Assembly (NCBI RefSeq): GCF_034350045.1
Contig: NZ_CP133781.1
Span: 1,952,001 to 2,016,000 of the forward strand
Direction: 5' to 3'
DNA from: Pseudomonas sp. CCI4.2
GTDB lineage: Bacteria > Pseudomonadota > Gammaproteobacteria > Pseudomonadales > Pseudomonadaceae
Length of the DNA stretch: 64,000 nucleotides
Every line of letters begins with the position of its first letter. Positions within the stretch are counted from its first letter, which is position 1. The translations under genes were made by a program, and so were the position numbers. Shown one piece after another: positions 1-10,114 of this stretch. The notes under the pieces were generated by a model. The model saw only the letters and a list, made by a program, of their open reading frames with translations, made no database searches and was not told the origin of the DNA.

Positions 1-633
1 CGTGAGAAAATCACGAAGGCCTGTGAGATCGAAGGCAAGTTCGTGCGCCAGTCTGGCGGTCGTGGTCAGTTCGGCCACTGCTGGATCCGTTTTGCACCGG
101 CTGACGAAGGTCAGGAAGGTCTGCAATTTGTGAACGAAGTAGTAGGTGGTGTGGTTCCTAAGGAATTCATCCCGGCTATCCAGAAGGGTATCGAAGAGCA
201 GATGAAGAACGGCGTTGTTGCCGGCTATCCGCTCATCGGCCTGAAGGCTACTGTGTTCGATGGTTCTTACCATGACGTCGACTCAAATGAGATGGCGTTC
301 AGGGTGGCTGCTTCCATGGCGACCAAGCAATTGGCTTCCAAGGGCGGTGGCGTTCTGCTTGAGCCAGTGATGGCAGTAGAAGTTGTGACGCCTGAAGACT
401 ATATGGGTGACGTGATGGGCGACCTGAATCGTCGTCGCGGCATGATCTTGGGTATGGAAGATACGGTTTCCGGCAAAGTGATTCGCGCCGAGGTTCCGTT
501 GGGTGAGATGTTCGGTTATGCGACCGACGTTCGCTCCATGTCTCAGGGTCGCGCAAGCTACTCTATGGAATTCAAAAAATACGATGTAGCTCCGTCGCAT
601 ATCGTCGAAGCTGTCACTAAAAAACAAGGCTGA
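1..633 (+). CDS. fusA: Elongation factor G, C-terminal part (5' end outside window)
   Basis: The reading frame is open from base 1, so only the last 210 codons are present. The translation reads [20 protein letters not shown], then the domain IV and V sequence of EF-G. Familiar blocks include [20 protein letters not shown] and the RRGMILGME segment. EF-G is the cytosolic GTPase that drives ribosomal translocation and, with RRF, ribosome recycling; its GTPase domain lies upstream of the window. tuf follows after 31 bases, which is the usual rpsL-rpsG-fusA-tuf arrangement of the str operon. The GTG at base 43 is internal to the gene and not a real start. Confidence 0.97.
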   Translation, partial: REKITKACEIEGKFVRQSGGRGQFGHCWIRFAPADEGQEGLQFVNEVVGGVVPKEFIPAIQKGIEEQMKNGVVAGYPLIGLKATVFDGSYHDVDSNEMAFRVAASMATKQLASKGGGVLLEPVMAVEVVTPEDYMGDVMGDLNRRRGMILGMEDTVSGKVIRAEVPLGEMFGYATDVRSMSQGRASYSMEFKKYDVAPSHIVEAVTKKQG

Positions 634-664
634 TTCAGCCCCTTTAGGCTAGGAGTTAATTGTC

Positions 665-1858
665 GTGGCTAAAGAAAAATTTGTACGTGATTTACCGCAC
701 GTAAACGTTGGCACCATCGGTCACGTTGACCATGGCAAAACCACGTTGACTGCTGCTCTGACCCGTGTTTGCTCCGAGATCTTCGGTAGCGCCGTTGTTG
801 CTTTCGATAAAATCGACAGCGCTCCGGAAGAAAAAGCTCGTGGTATCACCATCAACACCGCACACGTTGAGTACAACTCAAAGATCCGTCACTACGCTCA
901 CGTTGACTGCCCAGGTCACGCTGACTATGTGAAGAACATGATCACTGGTGCTGCGCAGATGGATGGCGCGATTCTGGTTTGTTCAGCTGCTGATGGTCCG
1001 ATGCCGCAAACTCGTGAGCACATCCTGCTGTCCCGTCAGGTTGGCGTTCCGTACATCGTTGTCTTCCTGAACAAGGCTGACATGGTTGACGACGCTGAGC
1101 TGTTGGAGCTGGTTGAGATGGAAGTGCGCGATCTGCTGAGCACTTACGACTTCCCAGGTGACGACACTCCAATCATCATCGGCTCCGCGCTGATGGCATT
1201 GAATGGTCAAGATGACAACGAGATGGGCACCACTGCCGTTCGTAAACTGGTTGAGACTCTGGATACTTACATCCCAGATCCAATCCGTGTTATCGACAAG
1301 CCGTTCCTGATGCCGATCGAAGACGTATTCTCGATCTCTGGTCGCGGTACTGTTGTGACTGGTCGTATCGAGCGCGGTATCGTTAAGATTCAAGATTCGC
1401 TGGAAATTGTTGGTCTGCGTGACACTGTTGTCACCACCTGCACTGGCGTTGAAATGTTCCGTAAGCTGCTCGACGAAGGCCGTGCAGGCGAAAACTGCGG
1501 CGTTCTGTTGCGCGGTACCAAGCGTGACGACGTGGAGCGTGGCCAGGTTCTGGTTAAGCCGGGTTCGGTTAAGCCGCACACTACGTTCGAAGCTGAAGTT
1601 TACATTCTGAGCAAAGAAGAAGGCGGTCGTCATACTCCTTTCTTCAAAGGCTACCGTCCGCAGTTCTACTTCCGTACAACTGACGTGACTGGTAACTGCG
1701 AATTGCCAGAAGGCGTTGAAATGGTTATGCCTGGCGACAACATCAAAATGGTTGTTACGCTGATCAAGACCATTGCGATGGAAGATGGCCTGCGTTTCGC
1801 TATCCGTGAAGGCGGTCGTACCGTCGGCGCTGGCGTCGTAGCCAAGATCATCGCGTAA
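665..1858 (+). CDS. tuf: Elongation factor Tu
   Basis: 397-residue GTPase that brings aminoacyl-tRNA to the ribosomal A site. The G1 motif GHVDHGKTT lies near residues 19-27, followed by DCPGHADY (G3) and the NKAD motif (G4), then the beta-barrel domains 2 and 3. The start is GTG, placed 9 bases after the AGGAG ribosome binding site at 651-655; the protein begins [11 protein letters not shown] as in the family. It is the last gene of the str operon: a strong intrinsic terminator follows 14 bases after the stop. Pseudomonas genomes often carry a second near-identical copy, which is not in this window. Confidence 0.98.
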   Translation: MAKEKFVRDLPHVNVGTIGHVDHGKTTLTAALTRVCSEIFGSAVVAFDKIDSAPEEKARGITINTAHVEYNSKIRHYAHVDCPGHADYVKNMITGAAQMDGAILVCSAADGPMPQTREHILLSRQVGVPYIVVFLNKADMVDDAELLELVEMEVRDLLSTYDFPGDDTPIIIGSALMALNGQDDNEMGTTAVRKLVETLDTYIPDPIRVIDKPFLMPIEDVFSISGRGTVVTGRIERGIVKIQDSLEIVGLRDTVVTTCTGVEMFRKLLDEGRAGENCGVLLRGTKRDDVERGQVLVKPGSVKPHTTFEAEVYILSKEEGGRHTPFFKGYRPQFYFRTTDVTGNCELPEGVEMVMPGDNIKMVVTLIKTIAMEDGLRFAIREGGRTVGAGVVAKIIA

Positions 1859-1872
1859 TCGATGATCTGTCG

Positions 1873-1901
1873 AAAAAGCCCCCGCTTGCGGGGGCTTTTT
1901 T
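1873..1901 (+). terminator. Intrinsic terminator of the fusA-tuf (str) operon
   Basis: A near-perfect inverted repeat (AAAAAGCCCCCGC, then GCGGGGGCTTTTT) ends in a T run. The GC core is five C:G pairs or more around a small GCTTGC loop. It lies just after the tuf stop codon and just before a new promoter. Confidence 0.93.
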
Positions 1902-1907
1902 ATTGGG

Positions 1908-1936
1908 TTGACACTTTGTGGGAGCGTCTATAGAAT
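1908..1936 (+). promoter_or_regulatory. Sigma-70 promoter of the S10 operon
   Basis: A perfect -35 TTGACA (1908-1913) is followed after exactly 17 bases by TAGAAT (1931-1936). It sits between the tuf terminator and rpsJ, leaving a leader of about 55-60 bases. In many gamma-proteobacteria this leader is the target of autoregulation by ribosomal protein L4; whether that applies here was not tested. Confidence 0.85.
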
Positions 1937-1999
1937 TGCGCCTCCTTTTAACGGGCGTATTGCGCTCGGTGGGAACAGCAGCTGGGAGTCTGAAATCCA

Positions 2000-2311
2000 A
2001 TGCAAAATCAGCAAATCCGTATCAGGTTGAAGGCTTTTGACCATCGTCTGATCGACCAATCTACCCAGGAAATCGTGGAAACCGCGAAACGTACTGGTGC
2101 ACAAGTGCGTGGTCCGATTCCACTCCCTACCCGTAAAGAGCGGTTCACTGTTCTGGTTTCTCCGCACGTCAACAAAGACGCGCGCGACCAGTATGAGATC
2201 CGTACTCACAAGCGCGTTCTGGACATCGTCCAGCCAACGGATAAAACCGTTGACGCACTTATGAAGCTTGATCTTGCGGCCGGTGTGGAAGTACAGATCA
2301 GCCTCGGCTAA
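2000..2311 (+). CDS. rpsJ: 30S ribosomal protein S10 (NusE)
   Basis: 103 residues, full length for the family, beginning [20 protein letters not shown]10 is part of the 30S head and also acts as NusE, the partner of NusB and NusG in antitermination and transcription-translation coupling. The conserved segment [15 protein letters not shown] is present. A GGGAG ribosome binding site lies about 11 bases upstream of the ATG. First gene of the S10 operon. Confidence 0.98.
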
Positions 2312-2391
2312 GACTCGGTCTTAGTCGTGTAACGCTCTGAAATGGGCGGCCATAGCGGGTGAAAGCCCCGTACACTCATGAGGTTTACAAC

Positions 2392-3027
2392 ATGACTATT
2401 GGTGTAGTCGGTCGTAAATGCGGTATGACCCGTATTTTCACCGAAGAAGGTGTCTCCATTCCGGTTACGGTCATTGAGATCGAGCCGAATCGCGTCACCC
2501 AGTTTAAAACCGAAGAAACCGATGGCTATCGTGCAGTGCAAGTCACTGTCGGTGTGCGTCGTGCTTCGCGCGTGACTGCTGCTCAAGCAGGTCACTTCGC
2601 TAAAGCGAACGTTGCTGCTGGTCGCGGTGTTTGGGAGTTCCGTCTTGAAGAAGGCGACTACCAAGCTGGCGACGTAATCAATGCAGAAATCTTCGCCGCT
2701 GGGCAGATGGTCGATGTGACCGGTCAGTCCAAGGGTAAAGGTTTCCAGGGTACGATCAAACGCCACAATTTCCGTGGCCAAGATAATACTCACGGCAACT
2801 CCGTATCCCACCGCGTCCCAGGCTCTATCGGCCAGTGCCAGACTCCTGGTCGTGTATTCAAGGGCAAAAAGATGTCCGGTCATATGGGCGCTGAGCGCGT
2901 GACCGTGCAGTCCTTGGAAGTGGTGCGCGTGGACGCTGAACGCAATCTGTTGTTGGTCAAGGGTGCTGTTCCTGGCGCTACTGGCGGCAACCTGGTTGTA
3001 CGTCCGGCAGCCAAGGCTCGCGGTTAA
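2392..3027 (+). CDS. rplC: 50S ribosomal protein L3
   Basis: 211 residues. The start at 2392 was chosen because the protein then begins [16 protein letters not shown] as in orthologs, and an ATGAGG ribosome binding site lies just upstream; a longer reading from 2359 is not supported. L3 is an early assembly protein of the 50S subunit near the peptidyl transferase centre. The loop containing [18 protein letters not shown] is conserved; its first glutamine corresponds to the site methylated by PrmB in E. coli. Second gene of the S10 operon. Confidence 0.97.
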   Translation: MTIGVVGRKCGMTRIFTEEGVSIPVTVIEIEPNRVTQFKTEETDGYRAVQVTVGVRRASRVTAAQAGHFAKANVAAGRGVWEFRLEEGDYQAGDVINAEIFAAGQMVDVTGQSKGKGFQGTIKRHNFRGQDNTHGNSVSHRVPGSIGQCQTPGRVFKGKKMSGHMGAERVTVQSLEVVRVDAERNLLLVKGAVPGATGGNLVVRPAAKARG

Positions 3028-3039
3028 GGGGAAGCTGAC

Positions 3040-3642
3040 ATGCAATTAAATGTAAATGACGCTCAAGCGATCGAAGTTTCCGAACTGACATTTGGCGGCG
3101 AGTTCAACGAAACATTGGTACACCAAGCAGTCGTGGCCTACATGGCCGGCGGCCGTCAGGGTAGCAAGGCACAGAAGACCCGTTCCGACGTTTCTGGTGG
3201 CGGTAAGCGCCCTTGGCGTCAGAAAGGTACTGGCCGTGCTCGTGCCGGTACTATCCGTAGCCCAATCTGGCGTGGCGGTGGTACTACTTTCGCAGCTCGT
3301 CCACAAGACCACTCTCAGAAGCTTAACAAGAAGATGTATCGCGCAGCATTGCGCTCCATCCTTGCTGAGCTGGTTCGTACTGACCGTCTGGTCGTGGTTC
3401 AGGACTTCGTTGTTGAAGCACCGAAAACCAAGGATCTGCTGAACAAGCTGAATGGCATGGGTCTGACTGATGTTCTGATCGTGTCCGATGCTGTCGACCA
3501 GAATCTGTACCTGGCTGCTCGCAACCTGCCGCACGTAGATGTACGTGACGTTCAAGGTTCCGACCCAGTTAGTCTGATCGCATACGACAAAGTGTTGATC
3601 ACTGTGTCGGCCGTGAAGAAATTCGAGGAGCTGCTGGGATGA
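3040..3642 (+). CDS. rplD: 50S ribosomal protein L4
   Basis: 200 residues, family length. L4 is an early 50S assembly protein whose long basic loop lines the exit tunnel; the loop is visible as [20 protein letters not shown]. In E. coli, L4 also represses its own operon at the rpsJ leader. Its stop overlaps the rplW start by four bases (ATGA), so the two are translationally coupled. Confidence 0.98.
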
Positions 3643-3938
3643 ACCAGGAACGCGTATTTAAAGTTCTACTTGGCCCGCACGTTTCCGAGAAGGCCACGGT
3701 TCTGGCTGACAAGAAAGGCCAGTTTGTTTTCAAGGTTGCAACTGACGCAACCAAGCTGGAAATCAAGAAGGCCGTCGAAAGCCTGTTCAGCGTGAAAGTA
3801 GAGCGTGTTACTACCCTGAATGTTCTGGGTAAGAGCAAGCGCACTGCTCGCGGTCTGGGCAAGCGTAATGACTGGAAGAAGGCAGTTATCTCCCTTCAAC
3901 CGGGCCAAGATCTCGATTTCAGCAGCAGTGCTGAGTAA
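3639..3938 (+). CDS. rplW: 50S ribosomal protein L23
   Basis: 99 residues. L23 sits at the polypeptide exit and is the docking site for trigger factor and SRP. The sequence starts [20 protein letters not shown] and contains the exposed loop [15 protein letters not shown]. It overlaps the end of rplD by four bases and is followed after 14 bases by rplB. Confidence 0.97.
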
Positions 3939-3952
3939 GGAAGGGGTGCATC

Positions 3953-4777
3953 ATGGCAATCGTTAAATGCAAACCGACTTCCCCTGGCCGCCGTTTCGTG
4001 GTCAAGGTGGTCAATCAGGAGCTGCATAAAGGCGCTCCTCACGCACCGCTGCTCGAGAAGAAATCGAAGACTGGTGGTCGTAACAACAATGGCCGTATTA
4101 CCACGCGTCACATCGGTGGTGGTCATAAGCAGCATTATCGTCTGGTCGATTTCCGTCGCAACGACAAAGATGGCATCAGTGCCACCGTTGAGCGAATTGA
4201 ATACGATCCAAACCGTACTGCTCACATCGCACTGCTGTTGTACGCAGATGGCGAGCGCCGCTACATCATCGCCCCTAAAGGCGTTAGTGCTGGCGACCAG
4301 CTGATCGCAGGTGCTTTGGCACCGATCAAGCCGGGCAACGCTCTTCAACTGCGCAACATTCCAGTTGGTAGCACCGTACACGGCATCGAGTTGAAGCCGG
4401 GTAAAGGCGCGCAAATCGCACGTTCCGCTGGTGCTTCGGCTCAGTTGGTAGCGCGTGATGGTGTCTACGTGACCCTGCGTCTGCGCTCTGGTGAAATGCG
4501 TAAAGTATTGGCTGAATGCCGTGCAACGCTTGGCGAAGTCTCGAACTCCGAGCACAGCCTGCGTTCACTGGGTAAAGCTGGTGCCAAACGCTGGCGTGGC
4601 GTTCGCCCAACCGTTCGTGGTGTTGCCATGAACCCGGTTGACCACCCACATGGTGGTGGTGAAGGTCGTACCTCTGGTGGTCGTCATCCGGTATCGCCGT
4701 GGGGCTTCCCGACTAAGGGCGCGAAGACTCGTGGTAATAAGCGTACCGACAAAATGATCGTCCGTCGTCGCAAGTAA
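3953..4777 (+). CDS. rplB: 50S ribosomal protein L2
   Basis: 274 residues, family length. L2 binds 23S rRNA and is needed for subunit association and peptidyl transferase activity. The hallmark C-terminal segment [20 protein letters not shown], which holds the functionally important histidine, is complete, followed by a basic tail. An AAGGGG-like ribosome binding site precedes the ATG. Part of the S10 operon. Confidence 0.98.
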   Translation: MAIVKCKPTSPGRRFVVKVVNQELHKGAPHAPLLEKKSKTGGRNNNGRITTRHIGGGHKQHYRLVDFRRNDKDGISATVERIEYDPNRTAHIALLLYADGERRYIIAPKGVSAGDQLIAGALAPIKPGNALQLRNIPVGSTVHGIELKPGKGAQIARSAGASAQLVARDGVYVTLRLRSGEMRKVLAECRATLGEVSNSEHSLRSLGKAGAKRWRGVRPTVRGVAMNPVDHPHGGGEGRTSGGRHPVSPWGFPTKGAKTRGNKRTDKMIVRRRK

Positions 4778-4793
4778 ATAGAGGGATACGACA

Positions 4794-5069
4794 GTGCCAC
4801 GTTCTCTGAAAAAAGGTCCTTTTATTGATCTTCACCTACTGAAGAAGATCGAAGTGGCGGCGGAAAAGAACGATCGCAAACCAGTTAAGACCTGGTCGCG
4901 CCGTTCTATGATCCTGCCACAAATGGTCGGTTTGACCATTGCTGTGCATAACGGTCGTCAACATGTCCCAGTTCTCGTGAACGAAGACATGGTCGGCCAT
5001 AAACTAGGCGAGTTTGCCGGTACCCGCACATATCGTGGGCACGTGGCAGACAAGAAAGCCAAGCGTTAA
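4794..5069 (+). CDS. rpsS: 30S ribosomal protein S19
   Basis: 91 residues beginning [18 protein letters not shown], initiated at a GTG codon 6-10 bases after an AGAGGG ribosome binding site. S19 is in the 30S head next to S13 and contacts the A-site tRNA region. The conserved [22 protein letters not shown] block is present in this gene (residues about 33-54). Part of the S10 operon, 13 bases before rplV. Confidence 0.97.
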   Translation: MPRSLKKGPFIDLHLLKKIEVAAEKNDRKPVKTWSRRSMILPQMVGLTIAVHNGRQHVPVLVNEDMVGHKLGEFAGTRTYRGHVADKKAKR

Positions 5070-5082
5070 GGGGTAAGGAACG

Positions 5083-5415
5083 ATGGAAGTAGCCGCTAAG
5101 TTGTCGGGCGCTCGAATCTCCGCCCAGAAAGCCCGCTTGGTCGCCGACCAGATCCGCGGGAAGAAGGTGGGCGAAGCGCTCAACCTGTTGGCTTTCAGCA
5201 GTAAGAAAGCCGCCGAGATCCTGAAGAAAGTGCTGGAGTCGGCTGTAGCCAACGCCGAGCATAACGAAGGCGCAGACGTTGATGACCTTAAGGTCTCCAC
5301 CGTTTTCGTCAACGAAGGGCGTTCGCTGAAGCGCATCATGCCGCGTGCCAAAGGCCGCGCTGATCGCATCGTCAAGCGGTCTTGCCATATCACTGTCAAG
5401 GTTGCTGACAAGTAA
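5083..5415 (+). CDS. rplV: 50S ribosomal protein L22
   Basis: 110 residues. L22 lines the nascent-chain tunnel; its beta-hairpin tip is the segment around [13 protein letters not shown], where macrolide resistance changes are found in other bacteria. The start [20 protein letters not shown] matches the family. The ribosome binding site AAGG lies just upstream. Part of the S10 operon. Confidence 0.97.
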
Positions 5416-5428
5416 CGGAGTCGAAGAG

Positions 5429-6115
5429 ATGGGTCAGAAAGTACATCCCATTGGCATTCGCCTGGGAATCGTCAAGGAGCACACCTCCGTCTGGTACGCA
5501 GACGGTCGGACTTATGCGGACTATTTGTTCGCTGATCTGAAGGTGCGCGAGTATCTCCAAGACAAATTAAAAAGCGCGTCCGTAAGCCGTATCGATATCC
5601 ATCGTCCGGCTCAGACAGCACGTATCACCATCCACACCGCTCGTCCTGGCATTGTGATCGGGAAGAAAGGTGAAGATGTTGAGAAACTGCGTCAGGACCT
5701 GACCAAGCAAATGGGTGTGCCTGTGCACATCAATATCGAAGAGATCCGCAAGCCGGAACTGGACGGTATGTTGGTTGCGCAGAGCGTAGCTCAGCAGCTG
5801 GAGCGCCGTGTAATGTTCCGTCGCGCTATGAAGCGCGCTGTTCAGAACGCCATGCGCATTGGTGCCAAAGGCATCAAAATCCAAGTGAGCGGTCGTCTCG
5901 GCGGTGCTGAAATCGCACGTACTGAATGGTATCGCGAGGGTCGTGTTCCATTGCACACCCTGCGTGCCGACATCGACTATGCCAACTACGAAGCTCACAC
6001 CACTTATGGTGTGATCGGTGTAAAGGTTTGGATCTTTAAAGGCGAAGTAATTGGTGGTCGCCAAGAAGAGCTGAAACCACAAGCACCAGCGCCTCGTAAA
6101 AAAGCTGCTAAGTAA
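5429..6115 (+). CDS. rpsC: 30S ribosomal protein S3
   Basis: 228 residues when started at the ATG at 5429 ([18 protein letters not shown]), the conserved start; the open frame extends upstream into rplV but lacks support. A KH domain RNA-binding motif ([17 protein letters not shown]) lies near residues 75-91, followed by the S3 C-terminal domain and a basic Ala/Lys tail. S3 lines the mRNA entry channel and contributes to ribosomal helicase activity. Confidence 0.97.
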
Positions 6116-6127
6116 GGGGTACGCCAA

Positions 6128-6541
6128 ATGTTGCAACCAAAGCGTACGAAGTTCCGCAAGCAGATGACAGGCCACAACCGTGGCTTGGCACAGCGCGGTA
6201 GCAAAGTCAGCTTCGGCGAATATGCGCTGAAGTCTGTTGCTCGTGGTCGTCTTACCGCCCGTCAGATTGAGTCAGCGCGTCGTGCACTGACCCGTCACGT
6301 TAAACGTGGCGGCAAAATCTGGATCCGTGTATTCCCGGACAAGCCCGTCACCAAAAAGCCACTCGAAGTTCGAATGGGTAAAGGTAAGGGCAACGTAGAG
6401 TACTGGGTTGCCCAGATTCAGCCAGGCAAAGTCCTGTATGAAATCGAGGGTGTTTCTGAAGAGCTGGCGCGTGAGGCTTTCGCCCTGGCTGCTGCAAAGC
6501 TGCCACTCGCCACCTCCTTTGTTAAACGGACGGTGATGTGA
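6128..6541 (+). CDS. rplP: 50S ribosomal protein L16
   Basis: 137 residues starting [20 protein letters not shown]16 organises the A-site tRNA binding pocket of the 50S subunit. The conserved arginine region [20 protein letters not shown] is present. The stop TGA shares its last base with the rpmC ATG, so rplP and rpmC are translationally coupled. Confidence 0.97.
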   Translation: MLQPKRTKFRKQMTGHNRGLAQRGSKVSFGEYALKSVARGRLTARQIESARRALTRHVKRGGKIWIRVFPDKPVTKKPLEVRMGKGKGNVEYWVAQIQPGKVLYEIEGVSEELAREAFALAAAKLPLATSFVKRTVM

Positions 6542-6732
6542 TGAAAGCGAATGAACTTCGTGAAAAATCAGCACAGCAGCTGAACGAGCAACTGCTCGGC
6601 CTGCTGCGTGACCAGTTCAATCTGCGTATGCAGAAGGCAACTGGCCAGTTGGGGCAGTCTCATCTGCTCTCGCGAGTTAAGCGTGACATTGCTCGCGTGA
6701 AGACTGTGCTTAACCAGCAGGCAGGTAAGTGA
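6541..6732 (+). CDS. rpmC: 50S ribosomal protein L29
   Basis: 63 residues, [20 protein letters not shown], a helical hairpin protein near the tunnel exit next to L23. The ATG at 6541 was preferred to the in-frame GTG three bases earlier because it gives the family N-terminus. It overlaps the rplP stop by one base. Confidence 0.95.
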   Translation: MKANELREKSAQQLNEQLLGLLRDQFNLRMQKATGQLGQSHLLSRVKRDIARVKTVLNQQAGK

Positions 6733-6734
6733 TC

Positions 6735-7001
6735 ATGGCTGAAGCCGAAAAAACCGTCCGTACGCTGACTGGCCGTGTTGTCAGCGACAAAATGGACAAG
6801 ACAATCACCGTTCTGATCGAGCGTCGCGTAAAGCACCCGATCTACGGTAAATACGTTAAGCGTTCGACGAAGCTGCACGCGCATGACGAAACTAATCAGA
6901 GCCACATCGGTGACAAAGTCACTATTCGTGAAACTCGTCCAGTTGCCAAGACTAAGTCTTGGGCGCTGGTTGAGATTCTCGAACGCGCTGTGGAAGTCTA
7001 A
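6735..7001 (+). CDS. rpsQ: 30S ribosomal protein S17
   Basis: 88 residues, starting [20 protein letters not shown] at the ATG at 6735; an in-frame GTG six bases upstream is less likely because it overlaps the rpmC stop. S17 is an OB-fold primary binding protein of 16S rRNA in the 30S body. The GGTAAGTGATC just upstream serves as ribosome binding site. Last gene of the classical S10 group. Confidence 0.95.
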   Translation: MAEAEKTVRTLTGRVVSDKMDKTITVLIERRVKHPIYGKYVKRSTKLHAHDETNQSHIGDKVTIRETRPVAKTKSWALVEILERAVEV

Positions 7002-7024
7002 GGACTAGGGGTCGGAGAAATTAT

Positions 7025-7393
7025 ATGATTCAGACTCAATCCATGCTCGATGTAGCTGATAACAGCGGCGCACGCCGTGTTATGTGCATCAAGGTTCTGG
7101 GTGGCTCCCATCGTCGTTATGCTGGCATCGGTGACATCATCAAAGTAACCGTTAAGGAAGCAATTCCTCGCGGTAAAGTGAAAAAAGGCCAAGTGATGAC
7201 TGCTGTTGTAGTCCGCACTCGCCATGGTGTTCGTCGCGCAGACGGCTCCATTATCCGCTTTGATGGCAACGCTGCTGTTCTGTTGAACAACAAGCAAGAG
7301 CCGATCGGCACCCGTATCTTTGGGCCAGTGACGCGCGAACTTCGGACTGAAAAGTTCATGAAGATCGTCTCTCTCGCCCCAGAAGTGCTGTAA
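7025..7393 (+). CDS. rplN: 50S ribosomal protein L14
   Basis: 122 residues, family length, [21 protein letters not shown]14 sits at the subunit interface and is the binding site of the silencing factor RsfS in many bacteria. A GGGGTCGGAG ribosome binding site precedes the ATG. In E. coli this is the first gene of the spc operon; here only 23 bases separate it from rpsQ and no promoter was recognised, so it is probably co-transcribed with S10. Confidence 0.97.
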   Translation: MIQTQSMLDVADNSGARRVMCIKVLGGSHRRYAGIGDIIKVTVKEAIPRGKVKKGQVMTAVVVRTRHGVRRADGSIIRFDGNAAVLLNNKQEPIGTRIFGPVTRELRTEKFMKIVSLAPEVL

Positions 7394-7404
7394 GGAGATC
7401 CGAC

Positions 7405-7719
7405 ATGCAAAAGATTCGTCGTGACGACGAGATCATCGTGATCGCCGGCAAAGACAAAGGTAAGCGCGGTAAGGTGCTCAAGGTTCTCGTTGACGACCGT
7501 TTGGTCGTTGGTGGGATCAACCTGGTAAAGCGCCATACCAAGCCAAACCCTGCGTCGGGCGTACAAGGCGGTATCGTCGAAAAAGAAGCGCCATTGCACG
7601 CTTCTAACGTCGCCATTTTCAACGGCGCAACCAACAAGGCAGATCGCGTTGGTTTCAAAGTTGAAGAAGGCAAGAAAATTCGTGTCTTCAAGTCGACCCA
7701 AAAAGCGGTTGATGCTTGA
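7405..7719 (+). CDS. rplX: 50S ribosomal protein L24
   Basis: 104 residues with the KOW motif [20 protein letters not shown] near the N-terminus. L24 is one of the two assembly initiators of the 50S subunit and sits at the tunnel exit. A TAAGGAG ribosome binding site lies just before the ATG, partly formed by the rplN stop region. Confidence 0.97.
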   Translation: MQKIRRDDEIIVIAGKDKGKRGKVLKVLVDDRLVVGGINLVKRHTKPNPASGVQGGIVEKEAPLHASNVAIFNGATNKADRVGFKVEEGKKIRVFKSTQKAVDA

Positions 7720-7739
7720 ACACTGCTAGGTAGAAGACC

Positions 7740-8279
7740 ATGGCACGACTAAAAGAGATTTACCGGAAGGAAATCGCTCCGAAGCTCAAGGAAGAACTTG
7801 AGCTTTCGAACGTGATGGAAGTTCCGCGCGTTACAAAGATCACCTTGAACATGGGTCTGGGCGAAGCGGTCGGTGACAAAAAAGTCATCGAGCACGCTGT
7901 TGCAGACCTGGAAAAGATCACTGGTCAAAAATGCGTTGTTACTTACGCTCGGAAATCCATCGCGGGCTTTAAAGTTCGTGAAGGCTGGCCGATCGGCGTT
8001 AAAGTCACTCTGCGTCGCGATCGTATGTACGAATTCCTGGATCGTCTGCTGTCGATCTCCCTGCCTCGGGTTCGCGACTTTCGCGGCCTGAATGCCAAGT
8101 CCTTCGATGGTCGTGGTAACTACAGCATGGGCGTAAAAGAGCAGATCATTTTCCCGGAAATCGATTACGACAAGATCGATGCTCTTCGCGGTCTGGACAT
8201 TACCCTGACCACCACTGCTCGGACGGATGATGAGGGTCGCGCATTGCTGCGTGCTTTCAAGTTCCCGTTCCGCAACTGA
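7740..8279 (+). CDS. rplE: 50S ribosomal protein L5
   Basis: 179 residues, [21 protein letters not shown]5 binds 5S rRNA in the central protuberance and forms the B1b bridge to S13. The conserved block [20 protein letters not shown] is present near residue 125-145. In E. coli the start region of rplE is the target of repression by S8; this was not tested here. Confidence 0.97.
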   Translation: MARLKEIYRKEIAPKLKEELELSNVMEVPRVTKITLNMGLGEAVGDKKVIEHAVADLEKITGQKCVVTYARKSIAGFKVREGWPIGVKVTLRRDRMYEFLDRLLSISLPRVRDFRGLNAKSFDGRGNYSMGVKEQIIFPEIDYDKIDALRGLDITLTTTARTDDEGRALLRAFKFPFRN

Positions 8280-8292
8280 TTGGAGTAGGACA

Positions 8293-8598
8293 ATGGCCAA
8301 GATGAGCATGAAAAACCGCGAGCTGAAACGTCAGCTCACGGTTGCCAAGTACGCCAAGGCGCGTGCAGCGTTGAAAGTTATCATCGTGGATCTGAACGCA
8401 AGTCCAGAAGCACGTTGGGAAGCTCAAGTAGCTCTGCAGAAGCAGCCACGTGACGCAAGCGCTTCGCGCATGCGTAACCGCTGCCGCATCACCGGCCGTC
8501 CACACGGTGTCTATCGCAAGTTCGGCCTCGGCCGTAACAAGCTGCGTGAAGCAGCTATGCGTGGTGACGTTCCGGGTCTGGTTAAAGCCAGCTGGTAA
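8293..8598 (+). CDS. rpsN: 30S ribosomal protein S14 (zinc-independent type)
   Basis: 101 residues from the ATG at 8293 ([20 protein letters not shown]), preceded by a GGAGTAGGA ribosome binding site. The length and the lack of paired CxxC motifs identify the C-minus, zinc-independent form. The C-terminal signature [19 protein letters not shown] is complete. S14 sits in the 30S head. Unusually, 213 bases separate it from rpsH. Confidence 0.96.
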   Translation: MAKMSMKNRELKRQLTVAKYAKARAALKVIIVDLNASPEARWEAQVALQKQPRDASASRMRNRCRITGRPHGVYRKFGLGRNKLREAAMRGDVPGLVKASW

Positions 8599-8620
8599 AG
8601 CGTTAATCTCGTTTTGCGTC

Positions 8621-8690
8621 GGTCGATCTTGCATAAGATCGACCCGCGTGAAGCAAGAATTTGAATCAGGCCCCTTTTGGGGCTTGATTC
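8621..8690 (+). other. Two strong hairpins between rpsN and rpsH
   Basis: The first is a perfect 10-base-pair stem with a GCAT loop (8621-8644). The second (8663-8690) is a 12-base-pair stem around TTTT with one G:U pair. Neither is followed by a proper T run, so they are not clear terminators. The second overlaps the -35 box of the next promoter. They may attenuate transcription or mark a processing site in the superoperon transcript. Confidence 0.6.
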
Positions 8691-8712
8691 ATTTCCGGGG
8701 TGTGTCTAGAAT
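8684..8712 (+). promoter_or_regulatory. Promoter upstream of rpsH
   Basis: TTGATT (8684-8689), 17 bases, then TAGAAT (8707-8712). The spacing and -10 box match those of the rpsJ promoter. It would give rpsH and the genes after it a start independent of rpsJ, with a leader of about 90 bases. Confidence 0.65.
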
Positions 8713-8811
8713 GATCGGCTCGCCTGAGCCCGTGTGTTCATTTGCCCGGAGTTTCTCGGCGACAAGCTATAGCCGCAAGGCTTATTTTTATGTATTAGGA
8801 GCGTCTAGCCC

Positions 8812-9204
8812 ATGAGTATGCAGGACCCGTTAGCGGACATGCTAACTCGTATCCGTAATGCCCAGATGGCTGAAAAGCCCGTCGTAAGCATGCCATCTTC
8901 CACGTTGAAGGTTGCTGTTGCCAAAGTCCTGAAGGACGAAGGTTACATTGCGGGTTATCAGATCAGCAGCGAAATCAAACCGTTGCTATCCATCGAGCTG
9001 AAGTACTTCGAAGGCCGTCCAGTCATCGAAGAAGTGAAGCGCGTTAGCCGTCCAGGCCTGCGTCAGTACAAGTCCGTCGATGATCTGCCTAAAGTTCGTG
9101 GCGGTCTCGGTGTGTCTATCGTCTCCACCAATAAAGGTGTGATGACGGATCGTGCTGCGCGCGCTGCCGGTGTCGGCGGCGAAGTTCTTTGCACAGTGTT
9201 CTAA
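8812..9204 (+). CDS. rpsH: 30S ribosomal protein S8
   Basis: 130 residues, [21 protein letters not shown]8 is a primary 16S rRNA binding protein in the 30S platform and, in E. coli, the repressor of the spc operon. The C-terminal signature [20 protein letters not shown] is complete. A TTAGGAG ribosome binding site lies 8-14 bases upstream. It heads the segment served by the internal promoter. Confidence 0.97.
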   Translation: MSMQDPLADMLTRIRNAQMAEKPVVSMPSSTLKVAVAKVLKDEGYIAGYQISSEIKPLLSIELKYFEGRPVIEEVKRVSRPGLRQYKSVDDLPKVRGGLGVSIVSTNKGVMTDRAARAAGVGGEVLCTVF

Positions 9205-9216
9205 GGGGGGATAAGC

Positions 9217-9750
9217 ATGTCACGCGTAGCTAAGAACCCCGTAAAGTTGCCAGCAGGCGTCGAAGTTAAACTCGTCGGCCAGCAGCTTTCGGTGAAGGGT
9301 GCCAAGGGCACTCTAGATCTGAACATCCATTCGTCCGTTGAGATTGTTGAAGAAGCTGGTGAGCTGCGTTTCGCTGCTCGCAATGGCGATCAACAAACTC
9401 GCGCAATGGCCGGCACCACTCGTGCACTGGTTAACAACATGGTCCAGGGCGTAAGCCAAGGCTTCGAGCGTAAGCTCCAGCTGGTCGGTGTTGGTTATAA
9501 AGCGCAAGCAAAAGACAAAGTGCTGTCTCTGGCACTTGGCTTTTCGCACCCGGTGGAATACGACCTGCCGAACGGCATCACCGCTGAGACTCCCAACCAG
9601 ACCGATATCTTCATCCGAGGTATCGACAAGCAGTTGGTTGGTCAAGTGGCCGCTGAGATCCGCGACTTCCGCCGTCCTGAGCCATACAAAGGCAAAGGTG
9701 TGCGTTACGCGGACGAAGTCGTCCGCCGTAAAGAAGCCAAGAAGAAGTAG
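9217..9750 (+). CDS. rplF: 50S ribosomal protein L6
   Basis: 177 residues, [21 protein letters not shown]6 binds near the sarcin-ricin loop and the L7/L12 stalk base, at the factor-binding site. The C-terminal signature [16 protein letters not shown] is complete. A GGGGG ribosome binding site overlaps the end of rpsH. Confidence 0.97.
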   Translation: MSRVAKNPVKLPAGVEVKLVGQQLSVKGAKGTLDLNIHSSVEIVEEAGELRFAARNGDQQTRAMAGTTRALVNNMVQGVSQGFERKLQLVGVGYKAQAKDKVLSLALGFSHPVEYDLPNGITAETPNQTDIFIRGIDKQLVGQVAAEIRDFRRPEPYKGKGVRYADEVVRRKEAKKK

Positions 9751-9760
9751 GGCATAGCAA

Positions 9761-10111
9761 ATGACCGTCAAAAAAGTTACCCGACTGCGTCGCGCTCGCA
9801 AAGCACGCTTGAAAATGCACGAATTAGAAGTCGTGCGTCTCTGCGTGTACCGCTCTTCGCAGCACATTTATGCCCAGGTCATTTCGGCCGACGGCAGCAA
9901 AGTCTTGGCGAGCGCCTCGACTTTGGACAAAGACCTGCGTGATGGAGCCACTGGCAACATCGACGCGGCCACTAAGGTTGGCCAGCTGGTCGCTGAGCGT
10001 GCGAAAGCCGTCGGCGTTTCACAAGTGGCTTTCGACCGTTCTGGCTTCAAGTACCACGGCCGCGTGAAAGCGCTGGCTGATGCTGCTCGTGAAGGCGGAC
10101 TGGAGTTCTAA
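9761..10111 (+). CDS. rplR: 50S ribosomal protein L18
   Basis: 116 residues, [20 protein letters not shown], with a strongly basic N-terminus. L18 binds 5S rRNA together with L5 in the central protuberance. The conserved end [20 protein letters not shown] is present. Ten bases follow the rplF stop and three bases precede rpsE, typical of a tightly packed operon. Confidence 0.97.
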   Translation: MTVKKVTRLRRARKARLKMHELEVVRLCVYRSSQHIYAQVISADGSKVLASASTLDKDLRDGATGNIDAATKVGQLVAERAKAVGVSQVAFDRSGFKYHGRVKALADAAREGGLEF

Positions 10112-10114
10112 GTT

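Noticed and set aside
2308-3045. Long - strand frames opposite ribosomal genes (here opposite rplC; also rplD, rplB, rpoA, secY)
   Set aside because: They mirror the codon bias of highly expressed genes on the other strand and have no family resemblance.
8663-8690. Hairpin after rpsN as an intrinsic terminator
   Set aside because: The stem is strong but no T run follows, and downstream genes depend on passage through it or on the overlapping promoter; listed only as a hairpin.
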